Source of the DNA: an uncultured Mailhella sp.
Lineage (GTDB): Bacteria > Desulfobacterota > Desulfovibrionia > Desulfovibrionales > Desulfovibrionaceae
Length of the DNA stretch: 64,000 nucleotides
Assembly (NCBI RefSeq): GCF_963931295.1
Contig: NZ_OZ007001.1
Location: 806,001 to 870,000, forward strand
Direction of reading: 5' to 3'
Both the position numbers and the translations under genes were made by a program. Shown in pieces: positions 1 to 8,159 of the stretch. Position 1 is the first letter of the stretch. The number at the start of each line of letters is the position of its first letter. Below the pieces are notes generated by a model, which was not told the DNA's origin, did no database searches, and saw nothing but the letters and a program-made list of their open reading frames with translations.

Positions 1-1076
1 CTGTGCTTCACGCCTTCGTCCATGGCCGCCAGAATGGCGAGCGGCGTAGCCAGACGCAGCGCGCAGGAATAATCCACGAGCAGCACGGACGAGGCGCGCG
101 TGAGGCTTCGCGTACACAGCCACACCAGCGCGGCCAGACCGAACGTGAAGGGCACGGCCTTGTCCGCCAGCTTCTCAAAGCGCCCCTGAATGCCCGCCTT
201 CATCTGCTCGGACTGCTCGATGAAACGCACGATCTGCTGCATGCGGGTGTCCTTGCCCAGGCTCGTGGGCCGGACGTGAATTTCGCCCGCCTCCACCACG
301 GTTCCCGCATAGACCGACGCTCCGCGGGACCGCAGAACGCCCATCGGCTCGCCCGTCATGGAGGACTCGTTCACCGACGCACTTCCGCCTTCCACCACGC
401 CGTCCACAGGCACGGCAGAACCCGCGCGCACCACCACAAGATCGCTTTCCCGAAGCTCCCCGAAGGGAATGAGCTCTTCCGCGCCGTTTCTCTTCACCCA
501 TACCCTGTCCGCCTGAAGCGCCAGGTGCGAGGCCAGATTTTCCAGCGACTTCTTCTGCGTGTAGCGCTCCAGAGCGTCGCCGAAGCCGAGCAGCAGCGTG
601 AGAAGCCCCACGGTGCTGAAGTCGCGGCGAAGCAGGGAAACGGCTATGGCCGCGCCGTCGAGGGCGTCCACGTCGAGCCTTCCGTGCGCCAGCGAGGACA
701 GGCAGCGGCGAAGAAACGGCAGCGCCCGGGAAAAGGCCGAAACCATGTTCACGGCCACGGGCAGCAGCGGCCGCAGGCAAAGATAATGGAAAAAAGGAAA
801 CAGACTGGGCTTCTCTCCGCGCGCAGGCGCAGGCGCGGGGACGCGCCTCTCCTGCTCTCTGCCCGCGCCGAAGAGCAGTGCGGAAGCCCGGTCGAACACG
901 CTTTCATCGCTGTAGAGCAGAAGCACGCTTCCGGTGCGCGGATTGACGCGCACGCCCTCCACGCCTTCAAGAGCATCCAGCCTGTCGGCCAGCGTCTCGG
1001 CCGTGCGCATGCCGAACGGCGCGTCGCTGCGAAGACGCGCCCTCCCCGGAATGCGATGGATCAGCATAAAATTCAT
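1..1076 (-). CDS. P1B-type metal-translocating ATPase, N-terminal part (runs off the window)
   Basis: Only the first 358 codons are present; the frame is still open at base 1. Expected role: ATP-driven movement of a metal ion across the inner membrane. Residues 1-60 resemble a heavy-metal-associated fold but lack a clear CxxC. Hydrophobic segments follow, then the actuator domain with a TGEP motif near residue 240. The membrane segment that normally carries CPC reads DYSCALRLATP, so Cys-Pro-Cys is replaced by Tyr-Ser-Cys. The phosphorylation site DKTGT lies beyond the window. The ATG at 1074-1076 follows a GGAG. Upstream on the same strand is a small helical protein behind a Fur-like site; similar ATPases have been placed in predicted Fur regulons of Desulfovibrio (recalled, not checked). 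The metal is unknown; iron or another transition metal is an inference. Confidence 0.88.
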   Translation of the reverse strand, partial: MNFMLIHRIPGRARLRSDAPFGMRTAETLADRLDALEGVEGVRVNPRTGSVLLLYSDESVFDRASALLFGAGREQERRVPAPAPARGEKPSLFPFFHYLCLRPLLPVAVNMVSAFSRALPFLRRCLSSLAHGRLDVDALDGAAIAVSLLRRDFSTVGLLTLLLGFGDALERYTQKKSLENLASHLALQADRVWVKRNGAEELIPFGELRESDLVVVRAGSAVPVDGVVEGGSASVNESSMTGEPMGVLRSRGASVYAGTVVEAGEIHVRPTSLGKDTRMQQIVRFIEQSEQMKAGIQGRFEKLADKAVPFTFGLAALVWLCTRSLTRASSVLLVDYSCALRLATPLAILAAMDEGVKH

Positions 1077-1116
1077 GGCATCTCCCGAATACGCCGGCAA
1101 GGCGCATGCCGCCGGT

Positions 1117-1152
1117 CAAAAAAGAACCCGGCCCGCAAAAGAGCGTCCGGGT
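1117..1152 (-). terminator. intrinsic terminator between the small partner gene and the P-type ATPase
   Basis: Arms ACCCGG (1126-1131) and CCGGGT (1147-1152) form a 6-bp stem. On the minus strand it is followed by TTCTTTTTT. It sits after the small gene and before the ATPase start, so it may set a ratio between the two products. Confidence 0.55.
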
Positions 1153-1181
1153 CGAAAAGCCGCCAGCGCGGCCCGCCGAAA

Positions 1182-1430
1182 CTATGCTTCTTCGCTGCGG
1201 GCCTTGCGCTGCTCGGAAACCGCCTGCGCTTCGGCCACCACGTCCTCCACGTTTTCGCGCACGGTCTCGGCGCGGGCCATCACGGCGTCGCGCAGATCAA
1301 GTCCGCGACTCACAAGCTCGGCGGCAAAGGGCTTGAGATCCAGCTTGCCGCGGCTCACCGCCACCGCGCCGATGGCTCCAAGAGCCGCGCCGCCCAGAAA
1401 GAACAGACCATACTTGAGATTCTCGTTCAT
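1182..1430 (-). CDS. small single-pass membrane protein, partner of the P-type ATPase
   Basis: 82 residues. One glycine/alanine-rich N-terminal membrane segment (about residues 7-27, containing FFLGGAALGAIGAVAV) is followed by a charged helical tail likely to form a coiled coil. The ATG at 1428-1430 has GAGGAGG nine bases upstream, and a longer in-frame start is not needed. It looks like the small YtxH/DUF6110-type proteins often found beside P-type ATPases in anaerobes (family name from memory). It is the first gene after the promoter at 1538-1566 and precedes the ATPase. The function is unknown; an accessory or scaffolding role for the ATPase is inferred from position only. Confidence 0.8.
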   Translation of the reverse strand: MNENLKYGLFFLGGAALGAIGAVAVSRGKLDLKPFAAELVSRGLDLRDAVMARAETVRENVEDVVAEAQAVSEQRKARSEEA

Positions 1431-1537
1431 ACCGAATCCTCCTCGAATGCAGGACAACCCTGCGCTTTTTCCTGAATGCGCCCCGACGCCGTCGGCCATC
1501 CCTCGCAACCGTTCCACCGGCAAAGGGCGATGACGGA

Positions 1538-1566
1538 ACTATATTGAAATGGATTTTCACTGTCAA
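1538..1566 (-). promoter_or_regulatory. sigma70-type promoter for the small gene/P-type ATPase unit
   Basis: On the minus strand TTGACA (1561-1566) and TATAGT (1538-1543) are separated by 17 bases, a near-consensus promoter about 110 bp before the ATG at 1430. Confidence 0.8.
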
Positions 1567-1573
1567 TATTATA

Positions 1574-1592
1574 GAAAAAGAATTTCATTATC
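1574..1592. promoter_or_regulatory. candidate Fur box
   Basis: The 19-mer GAAAAAGAATTTCATTATC matches 14 of 19 positions of the classical Fur box. It lies 8 bp upstream of the -35 element of the promoter at 1538-1566. The position suits iron-dependent control, though sites upstream of -35 can repress or activate. Confidence 0.5.
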
Positions 1593-2574
1593 ATTCACAG
1601 AAAAACTTCCTTCGAGAGCAGGAAAAAAGAACCTTTCTGCGCAGTTCCCTGCCCGAAACCTCCTTCTCTGCGCGCCGCAGAACGACGCTGCCGAGCCTCT
1701 GCGCCCACAACAGCGCCCCCTGAAAAGCTGCCCGCACTGCAGCCGGAGCGCCGCAAAAAATCAGACGACGCATGTCCGGACGAACCGCTCCGCAAAGCTG
1801 CACAGGCTTCTACATCCCTCCCGCGCTTGCGGAGCGCAACCTGCCGTTGTCCAGAACAAGCGTGGAATCTCCGTGCCCTCCCGCGCTTGCGGAGCGCAAC
1901 CTGCCGGTCGTGCCTTGCCGCCCCATCCCTTCGCCTGCCTACGGCTTCGCTGACGCAAAACGCCCTCGTCCGGCTTCATCTATCCGGCCAGCTCAAGCAG
2001 CTGTGTCTGCCCCGCCGTCCGCAACGATTCGCCCGCGCCTGCCGCCGGACGTTGCTCATGCTCCCGTCCGCCGCTCCACACGCGCCGCGCCGCCAGTGCT
2101 CGACGGACGCGCCTCGCTTTAGTAGTCCCCCTGAGCTCTCTCCCCGACTTTTCCCGCGCTGCGCTTCCACGGCCGGCTTCTGCCCGCCGCCCCACCTGAA
2201 CGCCGCCCCTCATCGCCAGCTCCGCCGCTTTTTTCCATGCGCCTTTCGACACACATCGATTGCCCAAGTCCTCTTTGCCAGGCGACACACGTACCTGCAC
2301 GGCTCCTTCGCCCGATTGCTTCCCTTCACCTGCCCGTCCAGCACGATCTTTCCCTCTTCTCACGAGAGCTTTTCGGACGGTTCCGCCGCTCGCCTCCGGC
2401 GAAAAATTTTTCCGCATCCCCCTCGCTCCGCTCTCCTGCGCCCCAGGGCTTTTCGCACCCTTTGCGGCACGGCAGGCATGTGCAACGCCATCAAACATTC
2501 CGAAAACGCTTTCGACTTTACAGCACAGCGTTTTCATGCGATGGATAATAGAAAAACCTTTTTCTGGAGAACAT
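1593..2574. other. GC-rich spacer with no supported gene
   Basis: Open frames exist on both strands, but none has a ribosome-binding site plus a recognisable protein; their translations are low-complexity Arg/Ala/Pro-rich. The only structure seen is the 31-bp direct repeat at 1816-1906. Confidence 0.6.
1816..1906. repeat. two direct copies of a 31-bp hairpin-bearing repeat, 60-bp period
   Basis: Identical 31-base copies at 1816-1846 and 1876-1906 begin CCCTCCCGCGC and end AACCTGCCG. Each contains GCGCTTGCGGAGCGC, a perfect 5-bp hairpin with a 5-base loop. No gene overlaps them. Confidence 0.85.
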
Positions 2575-4512
2575 ATGACGAGAAAATATCCGCATCTGAG
2601 TTCCCCCATCACCCTCGGCAGAGTCACCTTCCGCAACCGCATGTTTGCCGCGCCCACCGGCGCCACCGACATCACCTGGGACTGCTGCGCCGGACCGGGG
2701 AGCCGCGCCTTCTACGAAAACAGGGCAAAAGGCGGCAGCGCCAACGTCACCGTGAGCGAGCTTGTCGTACATCCGGCTACGGACGCCTCCCACATGCTGC
2801 ATCTTGAACTGCAGACTCCGGGCTCTCTGGCGAGCTTCACCATGATGGCCGACGCCATACGTCGTCACGGCGCGATTCCCAGCGTGGAACTCTCCCATTC
2901 CGGCCAGTACGCGGGCACCTATCTCGTGGACAAGGAAAAAAAGGCGTCGCTCTCTCAGTACGGTCCCTGCGACGGCGTGCGCCCCGACGGCCGCCCGGTC
3001 AAGGCCCTCGCCAAAGAACAGATTGCCGACATCGTGGCCTCCTACGGAGAAAAAGCCGCCCTTGCCAAGCGCGCCGGCTTTGAAATGGTCATGATCCACG
3101 CCGGGCACGGATGGCTCATCAATCAGTTTCTCTCCCCCTATTTCAACAAGCGCGACGACGAATACGGCGGCAGTCTGGAAGGTCGCGCCCGCCTTCTGCT
3201 CGAAGTGGTGGCCAGCGTGCGCGCCGCCGTCGGTCCCGGCTTCCCCATTGAAGTGCGCATGAGCGGCTCCGAACTCTTCGAGGGCGGCTACACGCTGGAA
3301 GACGGCGTGGAAATCGCCAAACTGCTCGACGGCAAGGTCGATCTCATTCACGTGTCGGCGGGCTCCTATCAGTTCGGCTTCTTCGACACGCATCCGCCCA
3401 TGTTCTCCGAACACGGCTGCAACGTGTATCTCGCCGCCGAAATCAAGAAACACGTGTCCACGCCCGTGGCCACCATCGGCGCGCTGAACGATCCCGCCCA
3501 GATGGAGGACATCATTGCCTCCGGCAAGGCCGACGTGGTGGAAATGGCCCGCGCCCTCATCGCCGACCCCGAACTGCCTTCCAAGGTCATGGAAGGCCGC
3601 GACGACGAAATAGTACGCTGCCTGCGCTGTTTCGTGTGCATGGCCGAACGTCCCACCACGGGCACGCGCCGCTGCACGGTGAATCCGCAGATAGGCCGCG
3701 AGCAGGATCCGCCCGCGCTGCCCGCCCGCCGCGCGAAGAAGGTGCTGGTGGCCGGCGGCGGCTGCGGCGGCATGAAGGCCGCCATTGCCGCGGCTCAGCG
3801 CGGCCATCACGTCATTCTGTGTGAAAAGGAAGCCGAGCTCGGCGGCATTCTCAAGAGCGAACAGGCCATTCCCTTCAAGCACGAAATGTATCAGCTCGGC
3901 CTCACGCTCGCCCGTCAGATGGAAATCGAAGGCGTGGAAGTGCGCCTGAACACCACGGTCACGGCCGACTACGTGGAAAAGGAAGGCGCGGACGCGCTCA
4001 TCATCGCCATCGGCTCCGAACCCATCATTCCTCCGCTGCCCGGCATGGACGGCAAGAACGTCATCGTGGTGAACGACTACTACCTGCGCAAACATGAATG
4101 CGCAAACTCCGTGGTCGTGCTCGGCGGCGGTCTTGCGGGCTGCGAATGCGCCATTCATCTGGCGCAGGAAGGCAAGAAGGTCACGCTGGTGGAAATGCGG
4201 CCCGAAGTGGCGCCCGACGCCAACATCCGGCATCGCCCCATCCTGCTGCGCAAACTGAAGGAACTTGTGGACGTGCGCACCGGATGCACCGGCCTTGCCG
4301 TGAAGGAAAACGGCCTGCTCGTGCGCGACGCCGAAGGCAGGGAAACGCTGCTTCCCGCCGAAACGGTCATCTGCGCCGTGGGTCAGCGCTCCCGCAAGTA
4401 CGCCGATCTCGTTGACGCCGCGCCCGTCGTGCGCGTCATCGGCGACGCCGTGCGCCCCTCCACCATCACCACCGCCGTGTATCAGGGCTATCACGCCGGA
4501 CTTGACGTATAA
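2575..4512 (+). CDS. Old Yellow Enzyme-type NADH:flavin oxidoreductase (2,4-dienoyl-CoA/enoate reductase family)
   Basis: 645 residues, the usual length for FMN/FAD/4Fe-4S enoate reductases such as FadH and BaiCD. An N-terminal TIM barrel of about 370 residues carries HAGHGWLINQFLSP and NKRDDEYGGS, typical of FMN and substrate binding. The iron-sulfur ligands follow at CLRCFVC with a fourth Cys about 12 residues later. The C-terminal half has two dinucleotide folds: VAGGGCGG for FAD and VLGGGLAGCECA for NAD(P)H. It should reduce an activated C=C bond with NAD(P)H; the substrate cannot be told from sequence. The ATG follows TGGAGA. It is monocistronic, with a terminator at 4608-4641. Candidate substrates include fatty-acid intermediates, aromatic acids or steroids. 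Confidence 0.9.
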   Translation: MTRKYPHLSSPITLGRVTFRNRMFAAPTGATDITWDCCAGPGSRAFYENRAKGGSANVTVSELVVHPATDASHMLHLELQTPGSLASFTMMADAIRRHGAIPSVELSHSGQYAGTYLVDKEKKASLSQYGPCDGVRPDGRPVKALAKEQIADIVASYGEKAALAKRAGFEMVMIHAGHGWLINQFLSPYFNKRDDEYGGSLEGRARLLLEVVASVRAAVGPGFPIEVRMSGSELFEGGYTLEDGVEIAKLLDGKVDLIHVSAGSYQFGFFDTHPPMFSEHGCNVYLAAEIKKHVSTPVATIGALNDPAQMEDIIASGKADVVEMARALIADPELPSKVMEGRDDEIVRCLRCFVCMAERPTTGTRRCTVNPQIGREQDPPALPARRAKKVLVAGGGCGGMKAAIAAAQRGHHVILCEKEAELGGILKSEQAIPFKHEMYQLGLTLARQMEIEGVEVRLNTTVTADYVEKEGADALIIAIGSEPIIPPLPGMDGKNVIVVNDYYLRKHECANSVVVLGGGLAGCECAIHLAQEGKKVTLVEMRPEVAPDANIRHRPILLRKLKELVDVRTGCTGLAVKENGLLVRDAEGRETLLPAETVICAVGQRSRKYADLVDAAPVVRVIGDAVRPSTITTAVYQGYHAGLDV

Positions 4513-4607
4513 GAAACGCCGCCGGACTCCGGCGCGCGTCCCGGCCGGGCCGGAAAAATTCTCACCCGGCCTTGGCATGCCGGGCGCACGTGAACACGCC
4601 AAAGACC

Positions 4608-4641
4608 AAAGGCCGTCGGATGAACTCCGACGGCCTTTTTT
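4608..4641 (+). terminator. intrinsic terminator after the flavin reductase gene
   Basis: A 13-base arm AAAGGCCGTCGGA pairs with TCCGACGGCCTTT and runs into TTTTTT. It may also act weakly on the converging symporter gene. Confidence 0.9.
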
Positions 4642-4737
4642 GGCGCGCTTTGCCCGCAGTCAGAGCCGCGCTCCGGGCGCGCTCCCCGCTGCGGTCGATG
4701 AAAGGGCAGGCTTCGCTCGCCCCGAGTCTTTCGGCGG

Positions 4738-6075
4738 CTACGAAATCTGCATGCTCCCCGCCGAAGCGCTCGGAGCCGTACGCACAAAACGCCCGAGCAG
4801 CATGGCCGCCACGGCAAGCGCCATGCCCGCGTAGCCGAACATTTCCTGTCCGCTCACGGCGCAGGCCAGACCGCCCGCTCCGCCCATCATCATGGACGCC
4901 AGCGCCGCCCGCGGATGCACGGCTCCCCGCTTCATGAGCATGGCCGCAAACACGGGAACCGCCACGCCGCACACATACATGTCGTTGGCCATGAGCAGAA
5001 GATCGAGAATGCCGTGCCCCTGCGCGGAAAGCAGCAGCCCTCCCGCGCCGAAAAGCAACGTGACCAGACGACAGAGCTTCACGTCGCGGCGGCCGAGAAG
5101 ATCGTTGCACAGCACCGTGGAAGCCGTCACGAGGCAGGAGTCCGCCGACGAGAGCACGGCGGAAAGCAGCGCCACCATGAGACACATGCCCGCCCACGAC
5201 GGCAGAAGACGCATGGCCGCGGCAAGCACGTTGTCGGGAGCCGTTCCCGCAGGCACAACGTTCCGGCAGAGCACGCCGAGCGCCACAATCGCCGCCGAGG
5301 CGGCCAGCAGCATGAACACGGCAAGCCAGCATCCGCGCAGGGCGCTCGCGCCGCTTCGCGCGCTCAGAATGCGCCCGAACAGCATGGGGCACACAAGATA
5401 GCTGCCGCCCATGATGATCATGAAATACGAGAATCTTTCCAACGTGAAGTCATCATTGACGATTTCCAGCCGCAGCGATTCCAGCGGCGCGGGATTGTGC
5501 CCCCAGAGCCAGAACAGCGCCGCCAGAATGCCCGCGAGCAGCAGCACGCACTGCGGACCGTCGCTGCGGATGACGGAGGCCTGCCCGCCGAGGCAGGAAT
5601 AGGCCACGATCACCGCCGCGCCGACCACGAGGGCCCATTCCGGCGGCATGCCCGTGAGCGCTGCGGCGAGCTTGCCCATGGCCGTGAACTGCGCCGCCAG
5701 AATGGCCAGCCACGCCGGCATGATGATGAGGGAAGAGAGCGTGCGCGCCTGCGGACTGATCCAGGCGGCCACGATTTCCGGCATGGTGTACGCTTCCGAC
5801 TCGCGCACCTTGCGGGCAATGAAAAGCGTGAGCAGCGCCAGGCCGCAGGCCCCGGAACCCAGCCACCAGAAGGCGGGCGCGCCCACCTGCCAGGCGAGCC
5901 CCGCCATGCCTATGGTGGCGGAACCGCCGATGCAGGACGCCGCCAGAGAAAAGCCCGTGCGCCACGCGCCCGAGGAGCGGCTGTTGACGAAAAACGCGGA
6001 CGAGCCGCGCGAATGACGGGCGTCCAGCACGCCGAGCGCGAGCAGCAGCGCGGAGTAAAGGCAGAATATCAGCAC
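4738..6075 (-). CDS. sodium:solute symporter (SSS family), last gene of the biotin operon
   Basis: 445 residues, almost entirely hydrophobic, with about 12 membrane helices and the SSS pattern including SCIGGSATIGMAGLAWQVG near residue 45. It should use the sodium gradient to import a small solute. The likely start is GTG at 6073-6075, inside the last codons of bioDA (GTGCTGA), preceded by GGGAGA, so the two are translationally coupled. That tie and the shared BirA-type operator upstream of bioB suggest a solute linked to biotin: biotin itself, a pimelate-like precursor, or pantothenate as in the related PanF. The substrate is inferred from position, not shown by sequence. Confidence 0.85.
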   Translation of the reverse strand: MLIFCLYSALLLALGVLDARHSRGSSAFFVNSRSSGAWRTGFSLAASCIGGSATIGMAGLAWQVGAPAFWWLGSGACGLALLTLFIARKVRESEAYTMPEIVAAWISPQARTLSSLIIMPAWLAILAAQFTAMGKLAAALTGMPPEWALVVGAAVIVAYSCLGGQASVIRSDGPQCVLLLAGILAALFWLWGHNPAPLESLRLEIVNDDFTLERFSYFMIIMGGSYLVCPMLFGRILSARSGASALRGCWLAVFMLLAASAAIVALGVLCRNVVPAGTAPDNVLAAAMRLLPSWAGMCLMVALLSAVLSSADSCLVTASTVLCNDLLGRRDVKLCRLVTLLFGAGGLLLSAQGHGILDLLLMANDMYVCGVAVPVFAAMLMKRGAVHPRAALASMMMGGAGGLACAVSGQEMFGYAGMALAVAAMLLGRFVRTAPSASAGSMQIS

Positions 6076-8159
6076 GAATACGGTCTCCCGTTGTTGTCCA
6101 AAGCGGGCGAGCCCCCGTGAGATGCGGCGGACAAGACCGCGTCGCAGACGGCTCCGGAGAGCAGATGAAGTTCCTCGTCGGAAACGACGAACGGAGGCAT
6201 GACGTACACGGTGCGCCCGAACGGACGTATCCACACACCCCGCGACACGAAATACTTCTGCCAGGCCTCCACATCCACGGCCTGTTCCATTTCCACCACG
6301 CCGACGGCTCCGAGCACGCGCACGTCGCACACGCCGGGCGCGTTGCGGCACGGGGCAAGTCCCTGTTCCAGCGCCTGCTGAATGTGCAGAACCCGCTCCC
6401 GCCAGGGAGAAGCACACAGCTCGTCGAGGCTGGCGCAGGCCGCAGCGCAGGCCAGCGGATTGCCCATGAACGTGGGCCCGTGCATGAACACTCCGCCCCC
6501 GTGCGCCGCGTCGGCGCCGGAAATGCCCCCGGCCACGCGCCTTGTGGCCGCCACGGCGGAAAGCGTCATCATGCCGCCGGTCAGCGCCTTGCCCACGCAC
6601 ATGACGTCGGGCGACACGCCCGCATGATCGCAGGCGAACATGCGCCCCGTGCGGCCGAAGCCCGTGGCTATTTCGTCGGCAATCAGCAGCACGTCGAGCT
6701 CGTCGCAGAGCGCGCGCAGATCCCGCAGGTACGATGGATGATAGAACCACATGCCCCCGGCTCCCTGCACCACGGGCTCGACCACCACGGCGGCCGTTTC
6801 CCCGGCATGCTCCCGCAGCATGCGCTCCATGGGCGCAAAGCTCGCAGGATCATAGGGAGCGTCGAAACGGCACGTCGGCCGCTCCACGAAAAGCTGCTGC
6901 GCAAGTACGCCGGAAAAGAGCGAATGCATGCCCGTTACCGGATCGCACAGCGACATGGCCCCCAGCGTATCGCCGTGATACGCGCCCCGCAGAGCCACGA
7001 AACGGCTCTTTTTCTCTCGTCCGACCGAACACCAGTACTGCACGGCCATCTTCATGGCCACTTCCACGGCCACGGAGCCGGAATCGGCAAAAAAGATGTG
7101 CTCCAGCCCTGTCGGAAGCAGCGACAGCAAGCGTCTGCCGAGCTCCACCGCCGGTTCGTGCGTGAGTCCCCCGAACATGACGTGCGAAAGTCCGGCCGCC
7201 TGTCTCTGCACGGCGCGCACCAGACGCCTGTTGCCGTAGCCGTGCACCCGGCACCACCACGACGACATGCCGTCCACCAGACTCGCGCCGCCTTGCAGAA
7301 AAAGCCTCGCGCCCGACGCGCCCGTCACTTCGAGCACCGGCAGAGGATGCATGGCCGACGTGTACGGATGCCACAAATGCGCCCGATCAAAGGCGAGCAG
7401 CTCCTCATGACGGCGCACGTCGTCCGGCTCTTCAGCGAGACTCCGGGCGGCCCCGGCAAGCCTGTCGGCCAGCGCGTCCCAGAACCGCTCATCCTGCGGG
7501 GAAACGTCCGCCAGATAGGGAACGTCCGCGAGAAGCGGAACGCCGCGTCTTTTTCCTTCCCGAGCGAGGCTCTCCACGTTGTCGCTTAGAATGAGCGCCT
7601 CGGCCTCCGCGCCCGTGCCCGCGTCCGCCTGATCGGGCGGCGCGGTGCGGCAGAGCACCATGCCCGCCGCCGTGAGACCGGCCTGTTCCAGCGCGTCCAG
7701 CGTGAGCACGGCGTGATTGAGACATCCCAGCCGGTTGGCCACCACCAAAAGCACCGGAAAGCGCAGTTCCAGCATGAGATCGAGCATGCTTTCCTCTTCG
7801 TTCAGAGGAACGTGCAGTCCTCCCGCCCCCTCGAACAGCGTCACGCCTTCCGCGCCGACAAGCTTCCGGCACTCGGCGGCCAATGACGCCGCGCTCAGCG
7901 TTTCCCCCTCCAGTCGCGCGGCAAGGTGCGGAGAACAGGGAACCCGGAACAGAGAAATGGCCCTGCCCTCCCCTCCGGCCCGTTTCCAGACCGCAACATC
8001 CGGAGCTTCCAGGCCGTCCGGACCCTCGACGCAGCCGGTCTGCACGGGCTTCACGGCCCGCGCCGGAACGCCCGCCCGGGCAAAGGCCCGAAGCAGTCCC
8101 GCCGTGATCGTGGTCTTGCCCGCGTCGGTATCCGTGCCCGTGACGAAAAACGCGCTCAC
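6069..8159 (-). CDS. bioDA: fused dethiobiotin synthetase / 7,8-diaminopelargonate aminotransferase (BioD-BioA)
   Basis: 696 residues in one frame. Residues 1-225 are BioD: FFVTGTDTDAGKTT is the P-loop, followed by VKPVQTG and LFEGAGGLHVPL. Residues 240-690 are BioA, a PLP aminotransferase: LWHPYTSAMHP for substrate, GAYHGDTLGAMSL, the LLIADEIATGFGRTG PLP-phosphate region, and the lysine in CVGKALTGG. Together they make the third and second last steps to biotin. The GTG start overlaps the bioB stop (GTGA) and its own end overlaps the symporter start. Separate bioA and bioD genes are the bacterial norm; fusions are known in plants and some bacteria. No frameshift is seen between the domains, so the fusion is genuine in this sequence. 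Confidence 0.95.
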   Translation of the reverse strand: MSAFFVTGTDTDAGKTTITAGLLRAFARAGVPARAVKPVQTGCVEGPDGLEAPDVAVWKRAGGEGRAISLFRVPCSPHLAARLEGETLSAASLAAECRKLVGAEGVTLFEGAGGLHVPLNEEESMLDLMLELRFPVLLVVANRLGCLNHAVLTLDALEQAGLTAAGMVLCRTAPPDQADAGTGAEAEALILSDNVESLAREGKRRGVPLLADVPYLADVSPQDERFWDALADRLAGAARSLAEEPDDVRRHEELLAFDRAHLWHPYTSAMHPLPVLEVTGASGARLFLQGGASLVDGMSSWWCRVHGYGNRRLVRAVQRQAAGLSHVMFGGLTHEPAVELGRRLLSLLPTGLEHIFFADSGSVAVEVAMKMAVQYWCSVGREKKSRFVALRGAYHGDTLGAMSLCDPVTGMHSLFSGVLAQQLFVERPTCRFDAPYDPASFAPMERMLREHAGETAAVVVEPVVQGAGGMWFYHPSYLRDLRALCDELDVLLIADEIATGFGRTGRMFACDHAGVSPDVMCVGKALTGGMMTLSAVAATRRVAGGISGADAAHGGGVFMHGPTFMGNPLACAAACASLDELCASPWRERVLHIQQALEQGLAPCRNAPGVCDVRVLGAVGVVEMEQAVDVEAWQKYFVSRGVWIRPFGRTVYVMPPFVVSDEELHLLSGAVCDAVLSAASHGGSPALDNNGRPYSC

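Noticed and set aside
1980..2675. 231-codon minus-strand frame upstream of the flavin reductase
   Set aside because: It overlaps the true start of the reductase and has no recognisable domain.
2518..4602. Antisense frame of 694 codons opposite the flavin reductase
   Set aside because: Mirrors a well-supported gene, with no family features.
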